Source of the DNA: JARRLC01 sp050290865
GTDB lineage: Bacteria; Pseudomonadota; Alphaproteobacteria; Rhizobiales; Rhodomicrobiaceae
Direction: 5' to 3'
Assembly (NCBI GenBank): GCA_050290865.1
Contig: JBNKIW010000017.1
Span: 1 to 64,000 of the forward strand
Length of the DNA stretch: 64,000 bases
The notes below the pieces were generated by a model. It did not search any database and was not told the origin of the DNA. It saw only the letters and a program-made list of their open reading frames with translations. This document shows positions 1 to 7,493 of the stretch, one piece after another. The position numbers and the translations under genes were made by a program. Numbering within the stretch: the stretch's first letter is position 1; each line of letters begins with the position of its first letter.

Positions 1-106
1 GACCCCGTCTGCCCCTTCCGACTCTTTGCTGCCATGTCATATATGCCCCGCTGTTGCACTTCGGGGTTGAAACGGCGTCGGTGTTAACGGACGCGCGCGC
101 AAGCTT

Positions 107-601
107 GTGCGCGCTAGAGTCGGCAAGAGGGCACAACAGGAAGTTGGGGCGGTCGTCTGCGTCAAGGCCAAAAACATGAAGGAAGCCTGGCATCTGGCAG
201 CGAGCGATGCCGAGGCGACGGCGCGCGCCATCATCAATTCCTACGCCCGGCGCTGGACCATCGAGCCCGGATTCCGCGACACGAAGGATCTTCGCTTCGG
301 CATGGGGTTGAGCGCCGTCCGCATCGGAGATCCCTACCGCCGCGACCGGATGCTGCTGCTCAATGCCGTCGCCATCGTGCTACTCACGCTGCTCGGCGCG
401 GCCGGCGAAGCGCTCGGCATGGACCGCCTGCTCAAGAGCAACACTGTCAAGCGCCGCGTCCACTCATTGTTTCGTCAGGGTTGCCTGTATTACGACGCCA
501 TCCCCAATATGCCGGAGCTGACCTTGCGTCCCCTCATGGGGCGCTTCCAGAACCTCATTGCAGAAAACAAAGTGACCGACGCCATCTTCCGGGTCGTTTG
601 A
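107..601 (+). pseudogene. IS4-family transposase, C-terminal remnant
   Basis: This is the C-terminal part of a DDE transposase. The translation carries the IS4 signature Y-x2-R-x3-E-x6-K exactly, in YARRWTIEPGFRDTK (about 240-285), followed by the usual conserved tail RDRMLLLNAVAIVLL. An in-frame stop at 68-70 closes the frame upstream, and the N-terminal catalytic Asp residues are missing, so the element cannot be autonomous. The stop codon sits at 599-601 and the DNA just after it (602-618) is AT-rich and then changes to an epimerase fragment, so the right IS end probably lies there. The left end is not recognisable in the window. The family call is secure; the exact IS is not identified. 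Confidence 0.8.
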
Positions 602-622
602 CAAAAATGAGGGGATGCATGA

Positions 623-847
623 GGCTTCGCGCCGATCGGGACCGACGAAAGCGGCCCAATCGCACCGTTCAACGATTACGGGAGAACCAAGTACGAAGCG
701 GAGATCGTGTTCAGAGAGTGGCTGTACGAGGCTCCCAATGAGCGAACTCTTGTTATAATTCGACCGGCGGTCGTTTTCGGCGAACAGAACCGCAGGAATG
801 TTTACAATCTCTTGCGCCTGATCGCTTCGGGCCGGTTCGCAATGGTC
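623..847 (+). pseudogene. NAD-dependent epimerase/dehydratase fragment
   Basis: An internal piece of a short-chain extended (WcaG/GalE-like) sugar-nucleotide epimerase. The frame reads GFAPIGTDESGPIAPFNDYG, then RTKYEAEIVFREWL, then IIRPAVVFGEQNRRNVYNLL. This includes the YxxxK catalytic motif (Y-G-R-T-K) and the RP..V.G segment. Stops at 608-610 and 620-622 lie just upstream, where the IS4 remnant ends. Similarity to the family stops abruptly near 847, where the usual MVGNG stretch would follow. The gene is therefore broken on both sides. The missing N-terminus could lie left of the window beyond the IS copy. It probably belonged to a surface polysaccharide locus (inference). Confidence 0.75.
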
Positions 848-974
848 AGCAGTCATGATAACGCATGGAACTACAAGTCTTCCGCCAAGCGAAGATGGAA
901 TTGGTTTCATCTTTTCTTTGAAGGCCGGATAGCGCCGTAATTTTTGATGCGCACTGGCCTTTAGGGAGGGTACA

Positions 975-1523
975 TTGCGAAGCAGCTTCAGAATTCTCAT
1001 GATATTGTCGCTTGTAGCGACTATCGGCTCATTCACGATCGACCTCTGGCCGATCCTGAAAGACTACGGCTCCAGCCTCTACGAGGCGATTGCACCGACG
1101 CCCGCCACACCAGAACTCGGCCGTCCCCCGGAGTTCACCGGAGAGCGAGACCCGCAGGCTGGCACCGCGCGGATGTGCGTCCTGACCATTCTGCTTTGCG
1201 GAGCTGGTATAGGTGTGATTCGTATCATCCGTGCGGTTAGGCTGAACCGTCAAAAAAATCACCGCAGCAGGCAGCCGGCTGAAGCAGCTCAACCCAGTCT
1301 CGCCGCCTGCACCCACCAGCCGGGATGCTCGTGCGCAAGCGTCCCGGCGGCAGCCTGCGCTTCAGCCCACCTGCCGAAAAGGGCGAAACAGGTCGGCCCG
1401 CTTCCCGAAAGGCGGGCGAGCCGCACGCCGGGCATCTGTTCAAGTTTATCGAGGATTTCGCCGACGACCGGCAGGAGACGCCGCGCGGGGGGCGTCAGGT
1501 CGTTGGCGCGTTCACGGGCATAG
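975..1523 (+). CDS. Doubtful small membrane-protein ORF
   Basis: A TTG-started open frame of 182 codons. The first 90 residues contain two plausible hydrophobic segments (LMILSLVATIGSF, about 8-20, and CVLTILLCGAGIGVI, about 68-82) separated by a proline-rich stretch. The last 78 codons run antisense through the 3' end of ispE and look like shadow coding (Arg/Ala/Ser-rich). A candidate ispE terminator lies inside it on the other strand. It could be a truncated membrane protein from the decayed region at 1-970, or not a gene at all. No family recognised. Confidence 0.22.
   Translation: MRSSFRILMILSLVATIGSFTIDLWPILKDYGSSLYEAIAPTPATPELGRPPEFTGERDPQAGTARMCVLTILLCGAGIGVIRIIRAVRLNRQKNHRSRQPAEAAQPSLAACTHQPGCSCASVPAAACASAHLPKRAKQVGPLPERRASRTPGICSSLSRISPTTGRRRRAGGVRSLARSRA
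1252..1284 (-). terminator. Candidate intrinsic terminator of ispE
   Basis: On the minus strand, directly after the ispE stop, a GC-rich segment able to form a short stem (GCCG / CGGT, 4 bp including a G-U pair) is followed by seven T residues (complement of the A-run at 1252-1258). The T-run is convincing; the stem is weak. Confidence 0.4.
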
Positions 1524-2212
1524 GCCAGCAGGGCGTCCGGGGTGCTCAGCTCCGGAGCGGTGAAGCCCGCCGGCGGGGCGGCCAGCGGCTGCGCACCGAG
1601 TTCACGGAAGACGTCGCGCGTTGCGAGGGGCGTCATCGGGTTGACAAGAAGTGCCGGGACGGGCTCGACGGGCGGAAGCGGGTGCAGCCTCTCGCCGATC
1701 CCGGTCATGAAGGCGGGCTGCGAGGCGAGGCAGACTGGAACGTCGGCACCGATCACCCGCGCCGACGGGATCAGCGTTGCAGGATCGGATGGAACACCGT
1801 GCACGCGCACGAGCAGCCGGAATGTGGCGGCTGCGTCCGCCGATCCGCCACCGAGACCGGCCGCAACGGGGATATTCTTCGTCAGATGAAAGGCGCCGCG
1901 CGGCTCGCAACCGGTGACCGACGCGAAGACGTCAGCGGCGGTCAAAATGAGATTCCCGCCGTTGCCCTCGGCGGCGGCGGCGAAGGGGCCGTCGATTTCG
2001 AGACGCGGACCATTACCCCCCGGCTCATAGGAGAGAGGGTCGCCGAAATCCGCGAACAGCACAAGGCTTTGCAACTCGTGATAGCCGTCCGCGCGCCGGC
2101 CCTTGATCTCGAGCGTGAGGTTGACCTTGGCGCGGGCCACCTCGGAAGCTCGAAACACGCGCATCCAGGCGCGGCCCTCAGCCCCCGAAGCCGATTCTTC
2201 CGAGACCGTCAC
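1289..2212 (-). CDS. ispE: 4-diphosphocytidyl-2-C-methyl-D-erythritol kinase
   Basis: IspE phosphorylates CDP-methylerythritol with ATP in the MEP route to isoprenoid precursors, in the cytosol. It is a GHMP kinase: the substrate-side AKVNLTLEIKGRRADGYHEL is near residue 28, the ATP loop PVAAGLGGGSADAAATFRLL near 111-130, and the C-terminal RLSGSGPTCFALF near 270. The 307-residue length fits the family. The frame opens with GTG at 2212, 9 bp after the stop of the TPR gene, so translation is probably coupled. An ATG at 2164 (MRVFRASEVARAKVNL) is an equally reasonable start and removes a poorly conserved 16-residue leader. Confidence 0.95.
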   Translation of the reverse strand: MTVSEESASGAEGRAWMRVFRASEVARAKVNLTLEIKGRRADGYHELQSLVLFADFGDPLSYEPGGNGPRLEIDGPFAAAAEGNGGNLILTAADVFASVTGCEPRGAFHLTKNIPVAAGLGGGSADAAATFRLLVRVHGVPSDPATLIPSARVIGADVPVCLASQPAFMTGIGERLHPLPPVEPVPALLVNPMTPLATRDVFRELGAQPLAAPPAGFTAPELSTPDALLAYARERANDLTPPARRLLPVVGEILDKLEQMPGVRLARLSGSGPTCFALFGRWAEAQAAAGTLAHEHPGWWVQAARLG

Positions 2213-2221
2213 ACCAGCCGC

Positions 2222-3994
2222 TCATTTCGCCTGCGAAGCCGGTTGCCCCACCGGCGTATCCAGAGCCGCGCGCGCCGACGGCTCCTCAAGCCGACCGGTT
2301 TCCAACTTCTTCTTGATCCGCGAGGCATCTTCCGGCTCGGGCTTGAGATCCAGGGCCTGCTTCCACTGATATCGTGCTTCAAGCTCACGCCCGACATGCC
2401 AATAGGCGTCGCCCAAATGATCATTGATCACCGGATCGTCCGGCTTCAATTCCACGGCCCGCTCCAGATGCTTGACGGCCTGCGTGTAATTCTGCTGGCG
2501 GTAGTAGGCCCAGCCGAGGCTGTCGATGAAATAGCCGTCATTGGGCCGCAACTGCACTGCACGCCGGATGAGGTCCATCGCTTTTTTCAAATTGAGGTTC
2601 TGGTCGACCCAGGAATAGCCTAAATAGTTCAATGCCAATTCCTGATTGCCGTCGAGTTCGAGCGCCTTCTTCAGGTCGGCCTCGGCCTTCGGCCAGTTCT
2701 TCTCGCGCTCATGACACACACCGCGCGCGTAGTATACGAGCCAGTGCGCCTTGTCGGGAGGGCCCAGCCTCTCCAGCGCCTGTGAGTAGTAGGTGATGGC
2801 CTCGGCATATTCCTTATTGCCGCGCAGCATGTTGCCCAGCGTGTAATAGGGCCGCATGTCTTTCGGAAACGCCTGGATGACCTCCTTCAAAAGCGCTTTC
2901 GCATCCTCGATGCGTTTGAGCGAACTCATGTCGTAGGCCCGCCGCAGCTGCGCATTCAGCCACAACGGAGACGCGCGCGGGACCGCGGCGAATGCCTCCG
3001 CGGCCAGTTCGTGGCTCTTGATCTGGTCATAAAGTTCGCCAAGCGTATATCGCGCAACGGTGAAATCCGGCCGAGCATAAAGCGCGAGCTGCAGATAGAC
3101 CTGCCCCGCATCCGCGACACCGTCCCCGGACAATGCTTCGCCGATCCCCTGAAAGATCTCGGAAATGCCTTCCTGCGGTTTACTCACCAGCCGCGCCGGG
3201 CGTTTGCCCGCAACGATCTCGTCATGCAGCGACTTGAGCAGCGGATTGGGGGTGGCCGTCGCGAGATGCGGCTTCAGGATCTCAAGCGCCAGATCCTTGT
3301 CGCCCCTGAATGCCGCGTGCCGGGCGAAGGCTTCAGCGGCGCGCATGTTGCGCGGGCTCTTGGCGCGAAGTGCCTTGAACGCCGCCCTCGCCATACTGCG
3401 GCGACCGGCGAGATCGGCAATCAAAGCGCGGTGCAGCAGCTCGATGGCTTCGGTCTGCGGCGTCACCGGTTTGGAGGCGAATTTGATGGCCGTAGTCTTG
3501 CGCCCACGGGCCAGATTGATCCACGCCCGAGCCAGATTGGCGGTCAGATCGGCGATCGGCCCCTTGCCTCCCGCCTTGAAATACCGGTCGGCCGAGCGAT
3601 AGCTCTTCTTGGAAAAAGCCGTGATGCCAAGAAAGAAATTGGCAACCTTGTGCTCCTTCTCGCGAGCCCGGAGCTTGCGGGCAAGCGCGAGAGCCTCCTG
3701 AAAATCACCGGTCGCCACCTTCAACTGGAAGGCATCTTCGAGGATCTCCTTACTGTTGGGATCCTTCTCGAGCGCTTCGCGATAATAGACCGCAGCCGCT
3801 TCGTTGTCGCGCGCATTCCGTGCCAGGCGCCCGGCGAGGTAGCTGCCATAAAGGGAATGACTGTCGATCAACCGGTAGGTGCTATCCTCCGATTGCCCCT
3901 TCTCCAGGGCGTGGATCGCACTGGCCGCCAGAACCGCCAGGAGAGCGCCGATGACCAAGGCCGATGCATTTCGATACAATTTCAAGGCCCTCAT
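2222..3994 (-). CDS. Tetratricopeptide-repeat protein, exported
   Basis: A 590-residue protein with an N-terminal signal segment (KLYRNASALVIGALLAVLAA) followed by a long array of TPR helices. Clear repeats include AAAVYYREALEKDPNSKE near the start, and KNWPKAEADLKKALELDGN and NYTQAVKHLERAVELKPDD toward the end. It is probably a periplasmic or membrane-anchored scaffold, but no specific partner can be named. The start at 3994 is chosen because AGGGA lies about 5 bp upstream and the signal peptide begins there. The same frame could extend to 4045. The gene sits directly upstream of ispE (9-bp gap), an arrangement I recall from other alphaproteobacteria. The repeats at 360-560 are the best conserved. 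Confidence 0.85.
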   Translation of the reverse strand: MRALKLYRNASALVIGALLAVLAASAIHALEKGQSEDSTYRLIDSHSLYGSYLAGRLARNARDNEAAAVYYREALEKDPNSKEILEDAFQLKVATGDFQEALALARKLRAREKEHKVANFFLGITAFSKKSYRSADRYFKAGGKGPIADLTANLARAWINLARGRKTTAIKFASKPVTPQTEAIELLHRALIADLAGRRSMARAAFKALRAKSPRNMRAAEAFARHAAFRGDKDLALEILKPHLATATPNPLLKSLHDEIVAGKRPARLVSKPQEGISEIFQGIGEALSGDGVADAGQVYLQLALYARPDFTVARYTLGELYDQIKSHELAAEAFAAVPRASPLWLNAQLRRAYDMSSLKRIEDAKALLKEVIQAFPKDMRPYYTLGNMLRGNKEYAEAITYYSQALERLGPPDKAHWLVYYARGVCHEREKNWPKAEADLKKALELDGNQELALNYLGYSWVDQNLNLKKAMDLIRRAVQLRPNDGYFIDSLGWAYYRQQNYTQAVKHLERAVELKPDDPVINDHLGDAYWHVGRELEARYQWKQALDLKPEPEDASRIKKKLETGRLEEPSARAALDTPVGQPASQAK

Positions 3995-4132
3995 GGATCC
4001 CTTTTTCTCTGTAATGGCGCCCCATCTGCTGCCGATTTCTCTCAAAGATGGGCACTAAGACTAGCACAATAAAGGCGGGCACGCATCCTGCGCGCTGTGG
4101 TATGTTGAAGCCCGGAAAAAGGCAGGTATTGG

Positions 4133-4179
4133 GCAGCGCAAACAATTCCTGATGTTAACGCTATCTTACGTTGCGCTGC
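4133..4179. repeat. 9-bp perfect inverted repeat between glyQ and the TPR gene
   Basis: Arms GCAGCGCAA (4133-4141) and TTGCGCTGC (4171-4179) are separated by 29 bp. The repeat lies in the gene-free stretch 3995-4277, downstream of glyQ and about 140 bp upstream of the TPR start. No T-run follows on either strand, so an operator or an RNA processing hairpin is as likely as a terminator. Confidence 0.5.
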
Positions 4180-4277
4180 GTCCGTTTTGCAACAGCGCTC
4201 GACGGGCGTGACCGTTGCGAAACACCGGGAGGACGGGCAAATGCCGGGTGTCGCCGCATTCCCTGCCCGTTCGCGCA

Positions 4278-5306
4278 TCACGCCGCCCCGCCGCCCTCGG
4301 TCTTCAGCCATGCCGCGCAGCAAGCCTTGGCCATGTCGCGCACACGCAGAATATAGCTCTGCCGCTCCGTCACGGAAATAACGCCGCGCGCGTCAAGAAG
4401 ATTAAAGATGTGCGAAGCCTTGATACACTGATCATAGGCAGGCAGCGCAAGCAGATGCCGGCCGGTGCCCTCCGGCGCCGGTTCGCCGGCCGCGAGCAGC
4501 GCCTTGCACTCCTTCTCGGCATCGCGGAACCGCTGCAGAAGCATGTCGGTGTCGGCAAATTCGAAATTGTGGCAGGAGTATTCCTGTTCGGCCTGCAGGA
4601 AGACGTCGCCGTAGAGCACCTTGCGCGCGTCCTCGCGGCCGTTGAAGTTCAAATCGAAGACGCGATCGACGCCCTGGCAGTACATGGCGAGACGCTCAAG
4701 CCCGTAGGTCAGCTCACCCGCAACGGGATCGCAGTCGAACCCGCCGACCTGCTGGAAATAGGTGAACTGCGACACCTCCATGCCGTCGCACCAGACTTCC
4801 CAGCCCAACCCCCAGGCACCCAGCGTCGGGCTTTCCCAGTCGTCCTCGACGAAACGGATATCGTGATTGTCAGGATCGATGCCGATCTTGTACAGGCTGC
4901 GCAGATACAGATCCTGGATATCCGGCGGCGACGGCTTCAGGATCACCTGAAATTGATAATAATGCTGCAGCCGGTTCGGGTTTTCGCCGTAGCGCCCGTC
5001 TTTCGGGCGGCGCGACGGCTGCACATAGGCTGCGTTCCACGGCTTGGGGCCGAGAGCGCGCAGCGTCGTGGCGGGGTGAAACGTGCCCGCGCCAACTTCC
5101 ATGTCATAAGGCTGCAGGATCACACAGCCCTGTTCCGCCCAGTAATGCTGCAGCGTCAGGATGAGATCCTGGAAGGACTTCTCCGGGCGCAGACCGCCCT
5201 CCACCGTAGCCGTCTCATCCGGCGCCGGTGTTTTGTTCGAGGAAGCCTGATCTTTGGCCGGTTTCCGGGCCCTGCTGCCCGCGGCAGCCGATTTCGCTGA
5301 TTTCAT
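4278..5306 (-). CDS. glyQ: Glycyl-tRNA synthetase alpha subunit
   Basis: This is the catalytic alpha chain of the bacterial alpha2-beta2 glycyl-tRNA synthetase. Family hallmarks are unmistakable: LQHYWAEQGCVILQPYDMEV, then GAGTFHPATTLRALGP, then YVQPSRRPKDGRYGENPNRL and GLGWEVWCDGMEVSQFTYFQ. The start at 5306 gives 342 residues including a lysine/alanine-rich N-terminal extension of about 35 residues (KSAKSAAAGSRARKPAKDQ) that most GlyQ proteins lack. The frame could extend to 5357. The C-terminal half (VLYGDVFLQAEQEYSCHNFE) is complete. The beta subunit gene glyS, normally next to glyQ, is not downstream: the following genes are the TPR protein and ispE. Confidence 0.96.
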   Translation of the reverse strand: MKSAKSAAAGSRARKPAKDQASSNKTPAPDETATVEGGLRPEKSFQDLILTLQHYWAEQGCVILQPYDMEVGAGTFHPATTLRALGPKPWNAAYVQPSRRPKDGRYGENPNRLQHYYQFQVILKPSPPDIQDLYLRSLYKIGIDPDNHDIRFVEDDWESPTLGAWGLGWEVWCDGMEVSQFTYFQQVGGFDCDPVAGELTYGLERLAMYCQGVDRVFDLNFNGREDARKVLYGDVFLQAEQEYSCHNFEFADTDMLLQRFRDAEKECKALLAAGEPAPEGTGRHLLALPAYDQCIKASHIFNLLDARGVISVTERQSYILRVRDMAKACCAAWLKTEGGGAA

Positions 5307-5407
5307 GGGGCTATCGTGCGATGTCCGATGGCGGACCCTAGAACAGACCGCGATCAACGGTCAAGAGCGGGTGTGCCGCGATCCTCAAAGCAATTCTCAA
5401 CCAGCCG

Positions 5408-7282
5408 TCAGACCGCGGGGCGCGCCATGTCCTTATCGGGCGCTCTCGCTTCGCCCTCCCAGTGAAACGGCAGGGGCAGGCCCGGCGGATGGGCGCTGAG
5501 ATGGTACAGCCGCTGGTAGAAATGATTGCGGAACTCGTCGCGGCCGATGCTGACGACGGCGGTGCCCGCCAATTCCTTCTCGAAGATCGACTGGACGACC
5601 TGTCGCGTCTCCGCGTCGAGGGCGCTCATCGACTCGTCCTCGATGATCCAGCGCGGCGCCTGCAGGAAGACACGCACATAAGCGATGCGCTGCTGTTCGT
5701 CGAGGGAAAGCTCCTTGTCCCAGCGCGCATAGCGGCCGAGCGAGACGGCGCGGTGGGACAGCAGGAGGCGGTCGAGCGCCGCGCGCACCTCGGCATCGCT
5801 GAAGCGGCCCGGAGCGGGGTAGGTCAGCGCGTCGCGCAACGTGCCAAGCGGCATATAGGGGTGGTGCGGCAGGAACATCATATCACCGAGCGGCGGCAGC
5901 GCGGCCTCGCCATGCCCCCAGGGCCACAGCCCGGCCAGCGCGCGGAAAAAGGTGCTCTTCCCCATTCCCGGCTTGCCCGAAATGAGGACATGTTCACCGG
6001 GCGCGACTTCGAAATCCGGCTCGTCGATGGCAATGCGGCCGTTCGGCGCCAGGACGGCGAATCCGTCGCGGATGGCGAGTTTGCCTTGCGGATGCTCCTT
6101 CAATTCGATGAAGCCGCGATCGCCGCCCATCGTTTCCATCTTGCGCAACACGTTGCGGTAGGTGATGACGCGCCAGGACATCGCGTGCCATGCCGCGATG
6201 TTTCCATAATTATCCACATACCAGCGCAGCGACTGCTGGACCTGATGGAAAGCGCCGACCACCATCATCAGCCCGCCGAAAGAAAGCGTCCCCGCGAAAT
6301 AGCCGGGCGCGGTGACGATGATCGGCACCACGATCGCCAGCCAGCCATAGCTCGCCGTCACCCAGGTGAGCCGCGCATGCATATTCGCCAGCTTCAGCAT
6401 GGTCGTGATGGCGGAACCGAATTTGATGTTGATGAGGCGGCGCTCGTCGCTCTCGCCGCGATAGAGCGCGATCCCCTCCGAGGATTCGTTGACGCGCACC
6501 AGCGAGAAACGGAAATCGGCTTCGCGCTGGCGCATCTGGGCGTTGAGACGCACAAGAGGCCGCCCCACGCGCCACGCTGCCCATGATCCGATGAATGCGT
6601 AGGCGAGCGCGCACCACACCATGTAGCCGGGAATGGTGAAGGTGGAACCGTGGTAGGAGAACACCACCTTCTCGGACAGAGCCCACAAGACGCCGACGAA
6701 GCTGATGAGCAGGAGGGAGGACTGCACCAGCCCGACGCAGAAATCCGTGGAAATGTCGGTCAGGCTGCGGGCGTCGTCCTGAATGCGCTGATCGGGATTN
6801 NNNNNNNNCTGCACCAGCCCGACGCAGAAATCCGTGGAAATGTCGGTCAGGCTGCGGGCGTCGTCCTGAATGCGCTGATCGGGATTGGTGCCGATCTCGC
6901 CCGCAAGGGGGATGCGGTAGGCGCGCATCGGCCTGAGCCACTCTGTCAGGACATCGTGAGCGATCATCTCGCGCATCCGTGTCTTGAGCACCGCATGCAG
7001 CCAGGTCTGCGCCACGCCCAGCACCAGCAGCACTCCGACAACGACGACGAACACGCCGAGCTGGTAGAAGAAATTGTTCAGATTGCGCTGTGACAGCGCG
7101 TCGTAGAACGCGCCCTGCCACTGATTCAGCCTGATCTGGCCGAAGGCATTGGCGATGATGACGGCGACGATCATGACGACAAGAATGACGAATCTGCGCC
7201 GGCCCTCGGAGCGCTTGATCATGCTGAGCAGCGTTCGAACCCCCTCCAGGGTGCTCGAATCGGCGCTGACGTCAGGTTTCAT
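5408..7282 (-). CDS. ABC transporter, fused permease-ATPase (YddA/SbmA type)
   Basis: A half-transporter with the membrane domain first (about 6 hydrophobic segments, residues 30-340) and an ATPase domain last. The membrane part resembles the SbmA/BacA/YddA group (NQWQGAFYDALSQRNLNNFF near residue 55; RWYVDNYGNIAAW). Walker A is GKPGMGKSTFFRALAGLWPW, the signature is LSLDEQQRIAYVR instead of LSGGQ, as is usual for this group, and Walker B is WIIEDESMSALD. Related proteins move peptides, cobalamin or very-long-chain fatty acids; the substrate here is unknown. The record contains 9 N at 6800-6808 inside a duplicated stretch (see the separate entry). Removing one 87-bp unit keeps the frame and gives 595 residues. 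The start is the ATG at 7282. Confidence 0.88.
   Translation of the reverse strand: MKPDVSADSSTLEGVRTLLSMIKRSEGRRRFVILVVMIVAVIIANAFGQIRLNQWQGAFYDALSQRNLNNFFYQLGVFVVVVGVLLVLGVAQTWLHAVLKTRMREMIAHDVLTEWLRPMRAYRIPLAGEIGTNPDQRIQDDARSLTDISTDFCVGLVQXXXNPDQRIQDDARSLTDISTDFCVGLVQSSLLLISFVGVLWALSEKVVFSYHGSTFTIPGYMVWCALAYAFIGSWAAWRVGRPLVRLNAQMRQREADFRFSLVRVNESSEGIALYRGESDERRLINIKFGSAITTMLKLANMHARLTWVTASYGWLAIVVPIIVTAPGYFAGTLSFGGLMMVVGAFHQVQQSLRWYVDNYGNIAAWHAMSWRVITYRNVLRKMETMGGDRGFIELKEHPQGKLAIRDGFAVLAPNGRIAIDEPDFEVAPGEHVLISGKPGMGKSTFFRALAGLWPWGHGEAALPPLGDMMFLPHHPYMPLGTLRDALTYPAPGRFSDAEVRAALDRLLLSHRAVSLGRYARWDKELSLDEQQRIAYVRVFLQAPRWIIEDESMSALDAETRQVVQSIFEKELAGTAVVSIGRDEFRNHFYQRLYHLSAHPPGLPLPFHWEGEARAPDKDMARPAV
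6722..6886. other. Assembly join: 9 N between two identical 78-bp copies
   Basis: Bases 6722-6799 are repeated exactly at 6809-6886 with nine N between them. The translation therefore shows the block from NPDQRIQDD to CVGLVQ twice, around three unknown residues. This is what a scaffold join leaves when two contig ends overlap but are not merged. 78 + 9 = 87 bp is a multiple of three, so collapsing to one copy gives an uninterrupted transporter. Confidence 0.93.
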
Positions 7283-7358
7283 GGAATCTCCGGCGAATCA
7301 TTTCGTCTCATTGCTCCAGTGGTAACAGCCGGCGCCGAAGCCTCGGACCATGGCGGGA

Positions 7359-7374
7359 TAGGGATCATCCCCTA
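7359..7374. promoter_or_regulatory. Palindrome upstream of the ABC transporter
   Basis: GGGAT-C-ATCCC (7361-7371) is a perfect 11-bp palindrome, with TA flanks that nearly extend it (one extra C on the right). It lies 77 bp upstream of the transporter start in the 7283-7493 gap and could be an operator. The gap also holds two copies of TCCAGTGGTA 80 bp apart (about 7315 and 7395). No regulator is encoded next to it. Confidence 0.3.
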
Positions 7375-7493
7375 GTACGGCCCTTGTCGTCGTTTCCAGT
7401 GGTAGCACGCACTCCTTGCCGATCCCGCAACAGCATCCGCCCCGCGCCTCACCGGCAGGACAAACCGCCAATCGTATTGGAAATCACCCGGTT

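Noticed and set aside
1..106. Left inverted repeat of the IS4 element
   Set aside because: No match to the 602-618 end could be found, and the frame is closed by a stop at 68-70.
6722..6886. True tandem duplication within the ABC transporter
   Set aside because: The copies are identical and separated by N, and the extra block does not fit the family length; an assembly join explains it better.
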